Part shown: piece after piece, positions 14,988-23,230 of the stretch | Layout: each line of letters starts with the position of its first letter | How positions within the stretch are numbered: position 1 is the first letter of the stretch | Source of the DNA: Alphaproteobacteria bacterium | GTDB taxonomy: Bacteria; Pseudomonadota; Alphaproteobacteria; M2410 | Length of the DNA: 38,415 nucleotides | Assembly: GCA_030614785.1 (NCBI GenBank) | Contig: JAUWTJ010000035.1 | Location: 1-38,415, forward strand | Direction of reading: 5' to 3' | The notes under the pieces: model-generated | The model's input: only the letters and a program-made list of their open reading frames with translations | What the model was told of the DNA's origin: nothing | Databases searched by the model: none | Translations under genes and position numbers: made by a program

Positions 14988-15875
14988 CTATCTGCCGGTG
15001 AGCCCTGCCTCGACAGGATCTCCGACCTTGTCCTCGATCGAGATGCGAACTTTCTGCAAGGCAAGAGTTTCGATCTGGCGCACGCGCTCCTTGGAAATGC
15101 CAAGACGATTGCCCAGAGCCTGAAGTGTGATGGCCTGATCAGAAAGCCTTCTTTCCCGGATGATCGTGGATTCCCGCTCGCTCAGTTCGTCAAGCGCCTG
15201 TTCGATCAGCCGGTGATGGATCTCGCCATCGACCTGGGCCATGACGATGTCCTCTGGCAAGTCCCTGTCGTCAACCAGTATATCCTGCCATTGATCATCC
15301 GAGCCCTCGGCAATGTGCGCATTGAGGGATCGATCGGCGGCAGCCATGCGGCCTTCCATATTTTCAACGTCGGTAACTGACACTTTGAGCTCTTTGGCAA
15401 TGAAGGCGCGTCCGTCTGATGACAGGGATTGTGCCGTGCCGTCCTGAATGGCCGCGCGCAGACGGCGTAAATTGAAAAACAGGGTCTTTTGGGCGCGAGT
15501 GGTACCTGTCCGGACAATTGACCAGTTTCGCAGCACATAGTCCTGTATGGCGGCGCGGATCCACCACGTCGCGTAGGTGGAAAAGCGAAGCTCTCTTTCC
15601 GGCTCGAAGCGGGCTGCAGCTTGCATCAGACCGACGTTGCCCTCCTGCACAAGATCTCCGATTGGCAGCCCATAGTTGCGAAAGCGTGATGCCATTGAAA
15701 TCACAAGCCTCATATAGGATTTGGTCAGTTCGTGCAGCGCCGCCTCGTCGCGCTCTTCGCGCCACAATCGGGCAAGCTTGAGCTCATGATCCTGTTCAAG
15801 CAAAGGGGCTTTCATCGCCGATTTGATAAATCGACGATTGGCCTTTTGGGTCTCCGGAGTGTCAAGAACCGCCAT
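14988..15875 (-). CDS. rpoH: RNA polymerase sigma-32 factor (RpoH)
   Basis: This 295-residue sigma-70 family protein has region 2 with DLVQEGNVGLMQAAARFEP (74-92) and FSTYATWWIRAAIQDYVLRN (98-117). The RpoH box QKTLFFNLR (129-137) is the hallmark of heat-shock sigma factors. Region 4.2 is TLQALGNRLGISKERVRQIE (about 254-273). It directs RNA polymerase to heat-shock promoters. Alphaproteobacteria often have two RpoH copies, and this context (next to carD and fdxA) fits the RpoH2-like copy. The ATG has GGGAG 5 bases upstream; a 12-bp palindrome lies at 15891-15902. Confidence 0.93.
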   Translation of the reverse strand: MAVLDTPETQKANRRFIKSAMKAPLLEQDHELKLARLWREERDEAALHELTKSYMRLVISMASRFRNYGLPIGDLVQEGNVGLMQAAARFEPERELRFSTYATWWIRAAIQDYVLRNWSIVRTGTTRAQKTLFFNLRRLRAAIQDGTAQSLSSDGRAFIAKELKVSVTDVENMEGRMAAADRSLNAHIAEGSDDQWQDILVDDRDLPEDIVMAQVDGEIHHRLIEQALDELSERESTIIRERRLSDQAITLQALGNRLGISKERVRQIETLALQKVRISIEDKVGDPVEAGLTGR

Positions 15876-15890
15876 TATCTCTCCCGCTGG

Positions 15891-15902
15891 TAGAAGCTTC
15901 TA
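15891..15902. promoter_or_regulatory. 12-bp palindrome in the rpoH leader
   Basis: TAGAAGCTTCTA is a perfect palindrome 16 bp upstream of the rpoH start codon. A further half-site, TTCTA, lies next to it (15908-15912). It could be an operator or an mRNA structure; there is no direct evidence for either. Confidence 0.3.
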
Positions 15903-15946
15903 GTTACTTCTACGCAAGCGAGTGCGATCCGGATGTCACAAAGTGC

Positions 15947-15974
15947 AAAAAAACCCGGTAAAATTTCGCCGGGT
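15947..15974 (-). terminator. rho-independent terminator of carD
   Basis: On the minus strand, ACCCGG and CCGGGT (plus-strand 15969-15974 and 15953-15958) form a stem around a 10-nt loop, followed by a T run (plus-strand A's at 15947-15953). It lies 60 bp after the carD stop and 70 bp before rpoH, so it separates the two transcripts. Confidence 0.8.
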
Positions 15975-16034
15975 CCAATTGTACTCTATGCGTGCGAGTT
16001 CGGCTGTCTCTGCCAAACAGCCAAAAAGGCGGCC

Positions 16035-16559
16035 TCAGGCGGCTTCTCTGGTCAGGACAGTCTCGAGTTGGGCAACGGCCTGTTCTTCCTCGATATTGCC
16101 GACAGCGGCGACTTCGCGCGCCATGCGGTCAAGGGCTGCCTCATAGAGCTGGCGTTCGGAATAAGACTGTTCGGGTTGACCATCGCCGCGATAAAGGTCA
16201 CGGACGACTTCGGCGATCGAAATGAGGTCGCCGGAATTAATCTTGGCCTCATATTCGGCGGCCCGGCGGCTCCACATGGTGCGCTTGACGCGGGCTTTGC
16301 CGCGCAGAGTGGTCATCGCACTTTCAACCACGTCGGTGCTTGAAAGCGGGCGCATTCCTATGGATATGGCCTTTCCGGTCGGAACGCGCAGGGTCATTTT
16401 TTCTTTTTCGAAGTTGATCACAAAGAGCTCAAGTTTGGTCCCTGCAACTTCCTGGGTTTCCACCCTGGAAACTTTACCGACACCATGCGACGGATAAACA
16501 ACAAATTCGTTTGTTTTGAAAGCCAGGGCTTCCTTTTTGGTCGTTTTCTTTGCGGTCAT
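16035..16559 (-). CDS. carD: CarD/CdnL-family RNA polymerase-binding regulator
   Basis: This 174-residue protein starts MTAKKTTKKEALAF. The CarD RNA-polymerase-interaction domain follows as NEFVVYPSHGVGKVSRVETQ (17-36), with LFVINFEKEKMTLRVPTGKA. The C-terminal helical DNA-binding domain includes KRTMWSRRAAEYEAKINSGD and QLYEAALDRMAREVAAV. CarD binds the RNA polymerase beta subunit and stabilises open complexes, mainly at rRNA and growth-related promoters. The ATG at 16559 is preferred over an in-frame ATG at 16643, because the extra 28 residues have no family match. Gene order fdxA-carD is conserved in many alphaproteobacteria. Confidence 0.92.
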   Translation of the reverse strand: MTAKKTTKKEALAFKTNEFVVYPSHGVGKVSRVETQEVAGTKLELFVINFEKEKMTLRVPTGKAISIGMRPLSSTDVVESAMTTLRGKARVKRTMWSRRAAEYEAKINSGDLISIAEVVRDLYRGDGQPEQSYSERQLYEAALDRMAREVAAVGNIEEEQAVAQLETVLTREAA

Positions 16560-16643
16560 ATTTTCTGTCTCAATCCTGCTTTTGTCGGCCTTTTGGCAGT
16601 GTGCATTTCCATGCTGCAGCACCGCAAAAAAAGGATGCCACAC

Positions 16644-16672
16644 GCGTTAAAACTCGCAGCACCCTCGGTCAA
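16644..16672 (-). promoter_or_regulatory. possible carD promoter
   Basis: On the minus strand, TTGACC (plus-strand 16667-16672) and TAACGC (16644-16649) are separated by 17 bp, 85 bp upstream of the carD start. The -35 is good; the -10 is poor. Confidence 0.25.
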
Positions 16673-16772
16673 ATTTATCAATATTTCTCGCTATTCAAGA
16701 GATACCATACCACAAAAATCCAAAGATTTCAAATCACTCGCCGGAACCGGGGTGAAAATGCTGCAGTGCAAC

Positions 16773-16808
16773 AAAAAAGGTCAGGGTTTCTGCCAATCTT
16801 TCGACCTT
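16773..16808 (-). terminator. possible terminator after fdxA
   Basis: On the minus strand, AAGGTC (plus-strand 16803-16808) pairs with GACCTT (16777-16782), with a 20-nt loop, followed by a run of T's (plus-strand A's at 16773-16778). The large loop makes this a moderate candidate only. It lies 13 bp after the fdxA stop. Confidence 0.4.
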
Positions 16809-16820
16809 CCAGGGTCTGGA

Positions 16821-17159
16821 TCAGTCGCCTTGGCCGGGCTCCGCCGAGAAATATTTCTCGAACTTGCCTTCCACGTCCTTGAATTTATCGGCGTCTGCAG
16901 GCGCCTCTCGATTGGCTGTAATGTTCGGCCAGAGCGAGGCGAATTTGGTGTTCAGTTCGAGCCACTTCTCGAGCCCGTCCTCGGTGTCCGGCCTGATGGC
17001 TTCGGCCGGACATTCCGGCTCGCAGACCCCGCAATCAATACATTCATCGGGATGAATGACGAGCATGTTTTCGCCCTCGTAGAAGCAATCGACGGGGCAG
17101 ACATCGACGCAGTCCATGTATTTGCATTTGATGCAGGCATCTGTGACGATATAGGTCAT
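16821..17159 (-). CDS. fdxA: 7Fe/8Fe ferredoxin FdxA
   Basis: This 112-residue ferredoxin starts [17 protein letters not shown]. The first cluster motif has C9, C12, C17 and C21, with a further cysteine in VCPVDC. The second cluster motif is [11 protein letters not shown] (40-50). The pattern and the C-terminal extension ([18 protein letters not shown]) match the alphaproteobacterial FdxA with one 3Fe-4S and one 4Fe-4S cluster. It is a cytoplasmic electron carrier; its partner is unknown. The ATG has GGGAG 9 bases upstream. It lies between carD and the TerB-like gene on the same strand. Confidence 0.93.
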   Translation of the reverse strand: MTYIVTDACIKCKYMDCVDVCPVDCFYEGENMLVIHPDECIDCGVCEPECPAEAIRPDTEDGLEKWLELNTKFASLWPNITANREAPADADKFKDVEGKFEKYFSAEPGQGD

Positions 17160-17198
17160 TCAAAATACTCCCGGTTTTCTCTTTTTCTTTTTGCTTCT

Positions 17199-17663
17199 TC
17201 AGGCTTCCGGGCCGAGGCCCAGTTTTTGTCTTACACGCTTGCGAGCCTCTCCGCTCTGGCGATCCGTGACATGCAAGAGCCCGGTGACACGCCGCAGCAG
17301 GTTGGCCTCATAGGCATCGAGGACATTGTCGGCATAAACGACCTCCCACAACATTTCAATCATCTCAATGCGCTGGTCTTCATCGAACTTGTTTTTGATC
17401 ACATTTGTAAAGCTGAATATCTCGACAGATTGCTCATGTTTTGCATGAGCAGCTTCAAACAGGGCTTCCGCAGTTTCCCCGGAGATATCGAACCGTTTGA
17501 CCAACAGCACAGCGATGCGCTGGCGTTCGCGGTCATCAAAGTGATCGTCAAGCCGCGCGGCCTCAATGAGAAGGACGGCGGCTGCGACAAGATGCACCTC
17601 GTGAGCAGCTTCGGGCCTGGTATCCTCGCCGGAGGAAAAAAGTGACTTCAGTTTTTCAAACAT
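17199..17663 (-). CDS. TerB-family tellurite resistance-like protein
   Basis: This 154-residue all-helical protein has the TerB fold signature. It contains AAAVLLIEAARLDDHFDDRERQ in two overlapping parts (acidic D-x-x-D metal-site region), FEAAHAKHEQSVEIFSFTN, and EMIEMLWEVVYADNVLDAYE with the second acidic pair. The family is common in alphaproteobacteria near fdxA. Direct tellurite resistance is not shown for such stand-alone members. The ATG at 17663 has GGAGG 5 bases upstream; an earlier in-frame start at 17762 would overlap the divergent FAD-enzyme gene. Confidence 0.85.
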   Translation of the reverse strand: MFEKLKSLFSSGEDTRPEAAHEVHLVAAAVLLIEAARLDDHFDDRERQRIAVLLVKRFDISGETAEALFEAAHAKHEQSVEIFSFTNVIKNKFDEDQRIEMIEMLWEVVYADNVLDAYEANLLRRVTGLLHVTDRQSGEARKRVRQKLGLGPEA

Positions 17664-17760
17664 ATGTGCCTCCATATCATGAGGTGCGCGACAGGAATAG
17701 TCCAAAAACCGGGGATTTTCTGTACCGGGCAAATGAAAAGACTTGAGAGGGAGATCGTCC

Positions 17761-19473
17761 ATGACCAGCCAGCACTCTGTGGTACCTGCAGGCCCGAAAC
17801 GGAAATTTTGGGGATGGGGGCTTGCAAACGAGGGTGTGAGCGCTGCGGAGCGAAAATCTCTCGGCGCGGCGGTTGCCGGGCGGTATGACGGGGCCTCGCT
17901 CAGGGAGGTTGCGCCGCCCGAGGTCAGTGACTTTGATTTGCGGCCCTCGCGGCTGGCAATCCCTTCAACGCTCAGATCTATAGTGACCGACGATCCTGAG
18001 GAGCGCCTTATCCATGCCTATGGCAAGTCCTTTGCTGATTGCGCTCGCATGCTGATGCGCCATGTGCCGAACCCGCCGGACCTCATTGCCTATCCACGCA
18101 GCGAGGAGGATGTCAGCGCCTTGCTCGACTGGGCCGATGGAAAAAACGTTGCTGTCATTCCCTTTGGTGGCGGATCAAGTGTTTGCGGCGGGGTTGAGCC
18201 TGACGTTGGCGATGATTATGCCGGAACGCTGGTCATCGACATGCTGGCGATGAACCAGATCCTTGAGATCGATAAAACCAGCCGGGCTGCCCGGTTCCAG
18301 GCCGGCATCTATGGGCCACAGCTTGAAGCCGGGCTGAAACCGCACGGATTGACCCTGCGGCATTTCCCCCAGAGTTTTGAGTTCTCGACGCTTGGCGGCT
18401 GGATCGCGACTCGCGGCGGCGGTCACTACGCCAGCCTCTATACCCACATTGACGATTTCGTCGAGGCGACCCGGATGATCACGCCGCAAGGCCTGCTGGA
18501 GACACGAAGGCTTCCGGGCTCCGGCGCCGGTCCCAGCGCAGATCGGATGATTATCGGTTCAGAGGGGACGCTCGGTCTCATCACCGAGGCGTGGATGCGG
18601 CTGCAGGACCGACCGACCTTCAGGGCGTCTGCGGCGGTCGGGTTTGCCACGATGGAGAAGGGCGCCGAGGCGGTGCGGGCGCTTTCCCAGTCGGGATTGT
18701 TCCCGACCAATTGCCGTCTTATCGATGCGGCAGAGGCGAAAAATTCCGGTGCCGGGGACGGGACCAGCGCATTGCTGGTGCTCGGGTTTGAATCAGCTGA
18801 CCATCCGCTGGCCCCCTGGATGGAGCGAGCGCTGGAGCTTGTCAGTGATCATGGCGGGATCTTTGACCGGGAGGCGGTCAACCGGTCTATGCAACCCAAA
18901 GAGGCGGCCGACGAAGCGGCGGAGCATCGCCAGGGGGCAGCGGGACAATGGCGCAATGCGTTTATCCGTGCGCCCTATTACCGGGAGGTCCTCGTCGGGC
19001 TCGGCATTATCGTCGACACGTTTGAAACGGCCATCACCTGGGACAGGTTCGCTGATTTCTATAAGGGTGTCACCGGCCAGATGCACGATGCGATCAAGCG
19101 CATAACGGGACAGGAGGCAACAGTGACCTGCCGTTTCACCCATATTTATCCTGACGGGCCGGCGCCTTATTTCACGTTCCAGGTACTCGGCGCGGAGGAC
19201 GGCAACCTGGCCTTGATGCTTGAACGATGGCGCGAGATCAAGATCGCGGCCAATGCTGTGGTAACAGATCTCGGCGGGACGGTGACGCACCACCATGCGG
19301 TTGGCCGGGACCACAGGCCAGGCTATGAGACCCAGACATCGCAGCTTTTCCGCGAAACTCTTGCGGCGGCCAAGCACAGACTGGACCCGGGAGGTCTTTT
19401 GAACCCGGGCGTTCTGATTGACCCGGTCGGGCGTGCGGTGGGGCAAAGCGGAATTCTTCGCAAGGGGAACTGA
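17761..19473 (+). CDS. FAD-linked oxidase, alkyldihydroxyacetone-phosphate synthase-like
   Basis: This 570-residue protein has a VAO/PCMH-type FAD domain with PFGGGSSVCGGVEP and later SEFSTLGGWI-like and GSEGTLGLITEAW segments. Its C-terminal FAD_oxidase_C domain contains THHHAVGRDH (His triplet at about 510-512). The His triplet, and PDLIAYPRSEEDV at the start of the FAD domain, resemble AGPS, which exchanges the acyl chain of acyl-DHAP for a fatty alcohol in ether-lipid synthesis. Bacterial relatives are often called alkyl-DHAP synthase or D-lactate/glycolate oxidase-like; the reaction is not proven. The ATG at 17761 has AGGGAG 8 bases upstream. The stop abuts that of the converging hslR-like gene with no gap. 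Confidence 0.8.
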   Translation: MTSQHSVVPAGPKRKFWGWGLANEGVSAAERKSLGAAVAGRYDGASLREVAPPEVSDFDLRPSRLAIPSTLRSIVTDDPEERLIHAYGKSFADCARMLMRHVPNPPDLIAYPRSEEDVSALLDWADGKNVAVIPFGGGSSVCGGVEPDVGDDYAGTLVIDMLAMNQILEIDKTSRAARFQAGIYGPQLEAGLKPHGLTLRHFPQSFEFSTLGGWIATRGGGHYASLYTHIDDFVEATRMITPQGLLETRRLPGSGAGPSADRMIIGSEGTLGLITEAWMRLQDRPTFRASAAVGFATMEKGAEAVRALSQSGLFPTNCRLIDAAEAKNSGAGDGTSALLVLGFESADHPLAPWMERALELVSDHGGIFDREAVNRSMQPKEAADEAAEHRQGAAGQWRNAFIRAPYYREVLVGLGIIVDTFETAITWDRFADFYKGVTGQMHDAIKRITGQEATVTCRFTHIYPDGPAPYFTFQVLGAEDGNLALMLERWREIKIAANAVVTDLGGTVTHHHAVGRDHRPGYETQTSQLFRETLAAAKHRLDPGGLLNPGVLIDPVGRAVGQSGILRKGN

Positions 19474-19908
19474 CTATTCGTCCGTGTCCTGCAAGTCGTC
19501 GCCTTGCAGTTTGTCCAGCGCGCGCCGATCTCTCTTGGTCGGGCGTCCTTCTCCTCTGGGGCGCGACGGTGCAGTGTCGGAGATCTTGATCTCTTCTTTT
19601 GTCGGCATGGGAGGCGAAAGGTCGTTGTAGAGTTCCTGCGCCTCGATTGCCGGACCACGGCGCTTGCCGGGTGCCTTCACTTCGAAGACACGAATCCGGT
19701 TGCCATGGGGAAAGGTCAGGATGTCGCCGACCCGAACCGGTTGGGCGGCCTTTTGCAACTTCGCCCGTTGCCCACCACTCTTCACACGGATTTTCCCGGT
19801 CTCGACAAATTTGGCGGCAAGAGAGCGGCTCTTGAAGATCCGGGCATACCAGAGCCATTTGTCGATGCGTTGGGCGGGCAGGTGATTGGGACTTTTGGCA
19901 TTCATCAT
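19474..19908 (-). CDS. S4-domain RNA-binding protein (HslR-like)
   Basis: This 144-residue protein starts with an S4 domain (about 14-65): QRIDKWLWYARIFKSRSLA, then FVETGKIRVKSGGQRAK and VRVGDILTFPHGNRIRV. It ends in a charged tail (TAPSRPRGEGRPTKRDRR). HslR/Hsp15 and RqcP bind 50S subunits carrying stalled nascent chains and help recycle them. The start codon overlaps the helicase stop by 4 bp (ATGA at 19905-19908 on the minus strand), so it is translated from the same mRNA. This helicase-hslR pairing is common in alphaproteobacteria. Confidence 0.9.
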   Translation of the reverse strand: MMNAKSPNHLPAQRIDKWLWYARIFKSRSLAAKFVETGKIRVKSGGQRAKLQKAAQPVRVGDILTFPHGNRIRVFEVKAPGKRRGPAIEAQELYNDLSPPMPTKEEIKISDTAPSRPRGEGRPTKRDRRALDKLQGDDLQDTDE

Positions 19909-22814
19909 TTTTTGTCGCGCAGGGCCTGAAGAGCCGCGAAGGGACTGTCAGAGTAGTCGCGTTGCTTTTGCGGTGCTGACTTTTGTGCCGGGCGAGGGGG
20001 CTGGTTCTTGCGCTTTGCCCCTGTGTCCTTGTTTCCAGTCTTGTTCCCGACCTTGTTTTCAGGAGCACCGGCTCTCGGTTTGCCTCTGGCGGTTTGTGGA
20101 CGGCTGTCCTTGCCAGCCTGCCCGGGTTTGCCCTTGCCTGCCTTATAGTGTCCGCCGCTATGGCTCCTTGTTGCCTCCTGGGTCTGGAAGCGCCAGAAGA
20201 AATGCTCTTCGCCGGCATGTTTGACGGTGAGGCGGCGATAGCCGAGGGCACGCAGAATATCTTCAAAGGGCTCACCGCTGCAGCCCACGAGCGACATCAT
20301 ATCAGGTGTCACCGAGAAAGCGCCGCGCGGTGCCTTGATCTTTTTGGGTGGCTTGAAACTCGGGAATGTCCAGAAGACTATGGGCTGGCGATCTTCGGTC
20401 TTGCGCGCCTCGATCTGCGCCGCCTTTTGCTCGCGAATGACACCGGCGAGGCGCTCCAGCATATCGAGGCGTACAATGCGTTGACCACAGCGGCGAAACC
20501 CTGCTGCGTTGTAGGTCGCGTTGGGAACAGACCGGTCGCCTTCCAGAGACGTCAGACCTGCGGGCATCGGCTCATGCGGCGCGCCGTCCTTTTGTCGTTC
20601 ATCGGCGACCGCGCGCAGGACAACAAGAACTTTGGCAGCAGCGGGTTTGATGAGCGCCGGCATGAAAATTGAAAACTCACCGAAGCGGATGCCCAGGCGG
20701 CGCAACTGGCCCCGGGCGGGCTGGTCGAGCGCCTTGATATCATCGGCCACAGCTGTTCGATCGAGAAAGCCAAGAGCCTCGATGAGCCGGTAACCGACCC
20801 CGCGAGCGAGGCCGGAGACCTGACCTTCGGCATGGCGCGCATTGGCATTGACGGCTGTTTCAAGAGCTTTTAGCGGTTGGAGGTGTGCCGCGAGGTAGTC
20901 GCCGAACCATGCCGTCAGCCGAACCAGGACACCGTCGCGCAAATTGGCGGGCATCAGGGTATCGGAAATAAGTTCAATGTCCGGAGCAAAGGCGCTCTCG
21001 CTTTTTTGTAACCGGGCAATCTGACCACCCTCCCACCGGATGGTTCCGTCAGATTTAAGCTCGATGGTGTCATCGGCGGCGCTGGCGAAGCGTGTGGCGC
21101 GGTTGATAATTTCCGGTTCGATGGCTCTTGTTGCCGCGGTGCGAAGCGCCTTCATTTCAAGCGCGCTGCCCGACTGGATGCGCGGATCGGTGATAAACCG
21201 GAAGCCGTTGATGCGCCCGACGAATTCGCCCTCGACTGTTACTTCACCTTCATTGTTGATGGCTGCCATCAATGCCTCGTCACTTTTTAAACGGCGGATC
21301 AGATAATTGGTCCGTCGATCTATAAATCTTTGGGTTAATCGCTCGTGAAGAGCGTCAGATAGTCTGTCTTCTACAGCGCGGGTGCGCTCTTGCCAATGCA
21401 AAGGATCACGGAGCCATCCGGCGCGGTTGGACACGAACGTCCAGGTGCGCGTATGGGCGATCCGATTTGACAGGGTATCAAGGTCCCCTTGCGTCTTGTC
21501 CTGCCGGTCGACATGTCCCGCAAGCCAGTCCTCGTCAATGACGCCGTCATGGCTCATGAGATGGCCGAACACGGTGCCCAGCAAACTGGCATGTTCATCC
21601 GCCATGACCTTGCGGAAGTCCGGGATCTGGCAAACATCCCAGAGCTTTTTGACAGCGGCGGGGCCAGGGACAAGATCGGTGATTTCGGAATTGGCCATGA
21701 GGGCGCGCAGGGCGACCATATCATCGGCATCGCGGGCCCGCGAGAGGCCATGCTCCTGCGACCGTGTTTCGAGGCTGCGCAGCAGATTTTGGAGGGACGA
21801 ATAGTCGAGCTGGCTATTGCGCCATTGCAGCGTCCTGACGGGCTCGAACTGGTGTTCCTCGATCTGTTCCACCAGATCCTGACCAAGGGCCCCACAGTCG
21901 GCTGTGGTGCCGAATGTGCCGTCATTCATGTAGCGACCGGCCCGACCGGCAATCTGGGCCAGCTCGCTGGCTCGCAGGTCCCGATAGCCACGCCCGTCAA
22001 ACTTGCGAATATCGGAAAAGGCAACGTGGTCAATGTCGATGTTGATCCCCATCCCGATGGCATCGGTTGCGACAAGAAAATCGACTTCGCCGGACTGGTA
22101 AAGCTCAACCTGGGCGTTCCGGGTGCGCGGCGACAGGGCCCCGAGGACCACGGCGGCACCGCCTCTCTGGCGGCGGATCAGATCGGCAATTGCGTAGACG
22201 GAATCGGCAGAAAACCCGACTATTGCCGATCGTCTGGGCAGGCGGCTGATCTTCTTTGAGCCCATAAACGTGAGATGCGAGAACCTCGGACGGGTTTTGA
22301 ACGATATGTTGGGAAAGAGCGCGGTCAGCTTCGGGCGCATGGTCTCTGCGCCAAGGAAGAGCGTTTCCTCCTCGCCGCGCGCATGGAGCAGCCGGTCAGT
22401 GAAGATATGGCCGCGCTCCGGATCGGCGGCCAGCTGGATTTCGTCAATCGCCAGAAAGGCAACCGGCTTGTCGCGCGGCATCGCTTCCACGGTACACACG
22501 AAGTAGCGCGCCCGAGGCGGCAGGATCTTTTCTTCACCGGTGATGAGGGCAACCAGCCCGACGCCCTTTTGGGTCTTTATCTTGTCATAGACCTCGCGGG
22601 CCAACAGGCGCAGGGGCAAGCCAATGATGCCGCTGTCATGGCCCATCATGCGTTCGATCGCGTAGTGCGTCTTTCCGGTGTTGGTGGGGCCCAGAACGGC
22701 GATTATATGCCTGTCTCGATCGGAGCCGTGTTTTCCTGTGCTTCCGCGAGAACCGGGAGATGCGTTGCGCGGGGGGCTTTTGAGGTTTGGAGATTGACGC
22801 ATGACCGGGCCCAT
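19905..22814 (-). CDS. SUV3-like superfamily 2 RNA/DNA helicase
   Basis: This 969-residue protein has the helicase core at about 35-330. Motif I is GPTNTGKT (42-49), motif II is DEIQ (124-127), motif V contains VATDAIGMGINIDIDHV (248-264), and motif VI is QIAGRAGR (287-294). The order and DEIQ match mitochondrial SUV3, the helicase of the RNA degradosome; bacterial copies are probably RNA helicases as well. The C-terminal tail after about residue 885 is basic and low-complexity (Lys/Pro/Gly/Gln), which fits nucleic-acid binding. ATG at 22814 has GAGG 4 bases upstream; a second ATG at 22802 is possible. Confidence 0.93.
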   Translation of the reverse strand: MGPVMRQSPNLKSPPRNASPGSRGSTGKHGSDRDRHIIAVLGPTNTGKTHYAIERMMGHDSGIIGLPLRLLAREVYDKIKTQKGVGLVALITGEEKILPPRARYFVCTVEAMPRDKPVAFLAIDEIQLAADPERGHIFTDRLLHARGEEETLFLGAETMRPKLTALFPNISFKTRPRFSHLTFMGSKKISRLPRRSAIVGFSADSVYAIADLIRRQRGGAAVVLGALSPRTRNAQVELYQSGEVDFLVATDAIGMGINIDIDHVAFSDIRKFDGRGYRDLRASELAQIAGRAGRYMNDGTFGTTADCGALGQDLVEQIEEHQFEPVRTLQWRNSQLDYSSLQNLLRSLETRSQEHGLSRARDADDMVALRALMANSEITDLVPGPAAVKKLWDVCQIPDFRKVMADEHASLLGTVFGHLMSHDGVIDEDWLAGHVDRQDKTQGDLDTLSNRIAHTRTWTFVSNRAGWLRDPLHWQERTRAVEDRLSDALHERLTQRFIDRRTNYLIRRLKSDEALMAAINNEGEVTVEGEFVGRINGFRFITDPRIQSGSALEMKALRTAATRAIEPEIINRATRFASAADDTIELKSDGTIRWEGGQIARLQKSESAFAPDIELISDTLMPANLRDGVLVRLTAWFGDYLAAHLQPLKALETAVNANARHAEGQVSGLARGVGYRLIEALGFLDRTAVADDIKALDQPARGQLRRLGIRFGEFSIFMPALIKPAAAKVLVVLRAVADERQKDGAPHEPMPAGLTSLEGDRSVPNATYNAAGFRRCGQRIVRLDMLERLAGVIREQKAAQIEARKTEDRQPIVFWTFPSFKPPKKIKAPRGAFSVTPDMMSLVGCSGEPFEDILRALGYRRLTVKHAGEEHFFWRFQTQEATRSHSGGHYKAGKGKPGQAGKDSRPQTARGKPRAGAPENKVGNKTGNKDTGAKRKNQPPRPAQKSAPQKQRDYSDSPFAALQALRDKK

Positions 22815-23230
22815 TAAGCCTCAATCGGGCAAATTTTCAACGATAATTGTGGTGACATTTATGGTGGAGCGCCAGCGCCCTTTTGAGGTTTCGCGAGAGT
22901 CTTGATTATCGGCCATTCGTGGTTTGGCAGGATTATGAAAGTCTGCATATCTCTTATGGCAAGGTCTGATTAACACTTCAGAACAGATGCGGGACGAAAC
23001 GGAAACGAATCACTGACTCTCCGGAATTGCCTGTTTGTTCACGCACAAAATGTTGTGGTTTCAATATGTTAGGACGCAAGAGCAATGCAGTGGATGAATG
23101 GATCCGGAGGCGATTTCGGAAAGTCATAGACATCCAGGTGCCACGGGATCCTTGTTTAAAGGGCATCCGGCAGAATCAGGTCGATGACCTGCTATCCGGC
23201 CTATCCGGCGACTTTTCCGCCGCGGCCCGC
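22815..23230. other. intergenic region with no recognised gene
   Basis: These 416 bp separate the helicase and HAD genes. A possible 61-codon plus-strand ORF starting at 23066 (MLGRKSNAVDEW...) has no good ribosome site and no family I recognise. A short tandem CTATCCGGC repeat lies at about 23190-23207. No tRNA, terminator or convincing promoter was found. It must contain the promoter of the helicase gene. Confidence 0.5.

Noticed and set aside
16821-17159. FdxA as the redox partner of the P450 at 6653
   Set aside because: FdxA is a 3Fe-4S/4Fe-4S ferredoxin in a conserved core block 9 kb away. Most class I bacterial P450s use 2Fe-2S or small 3Fe-4S ferredoxins encoded next to them, so there is no support for the pairing.
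16485-17645. A 386-codon plus-strand open frame across carD, fdxA and the TerB-like gene
   Set aside because: It is antisense to three recognisable genes with proper ribosome sites, and its translation has no family features. GC-rich codon bias creates such open antisense frames.
19238-20275. A 345-codon minus-strand open frame overlapping the AGPS-like, hslR-like and helicase genes
   Set aside because: It runs out of frame through well-supported genes, and the translation is Arg/Ser/Pro-rich noise.
21489-22259. A 256-codon plus-strand open frame inside the helicase gene
   Set aside because: It is antisense to conserved helicase motifs V and VI and has no recognisable domain.
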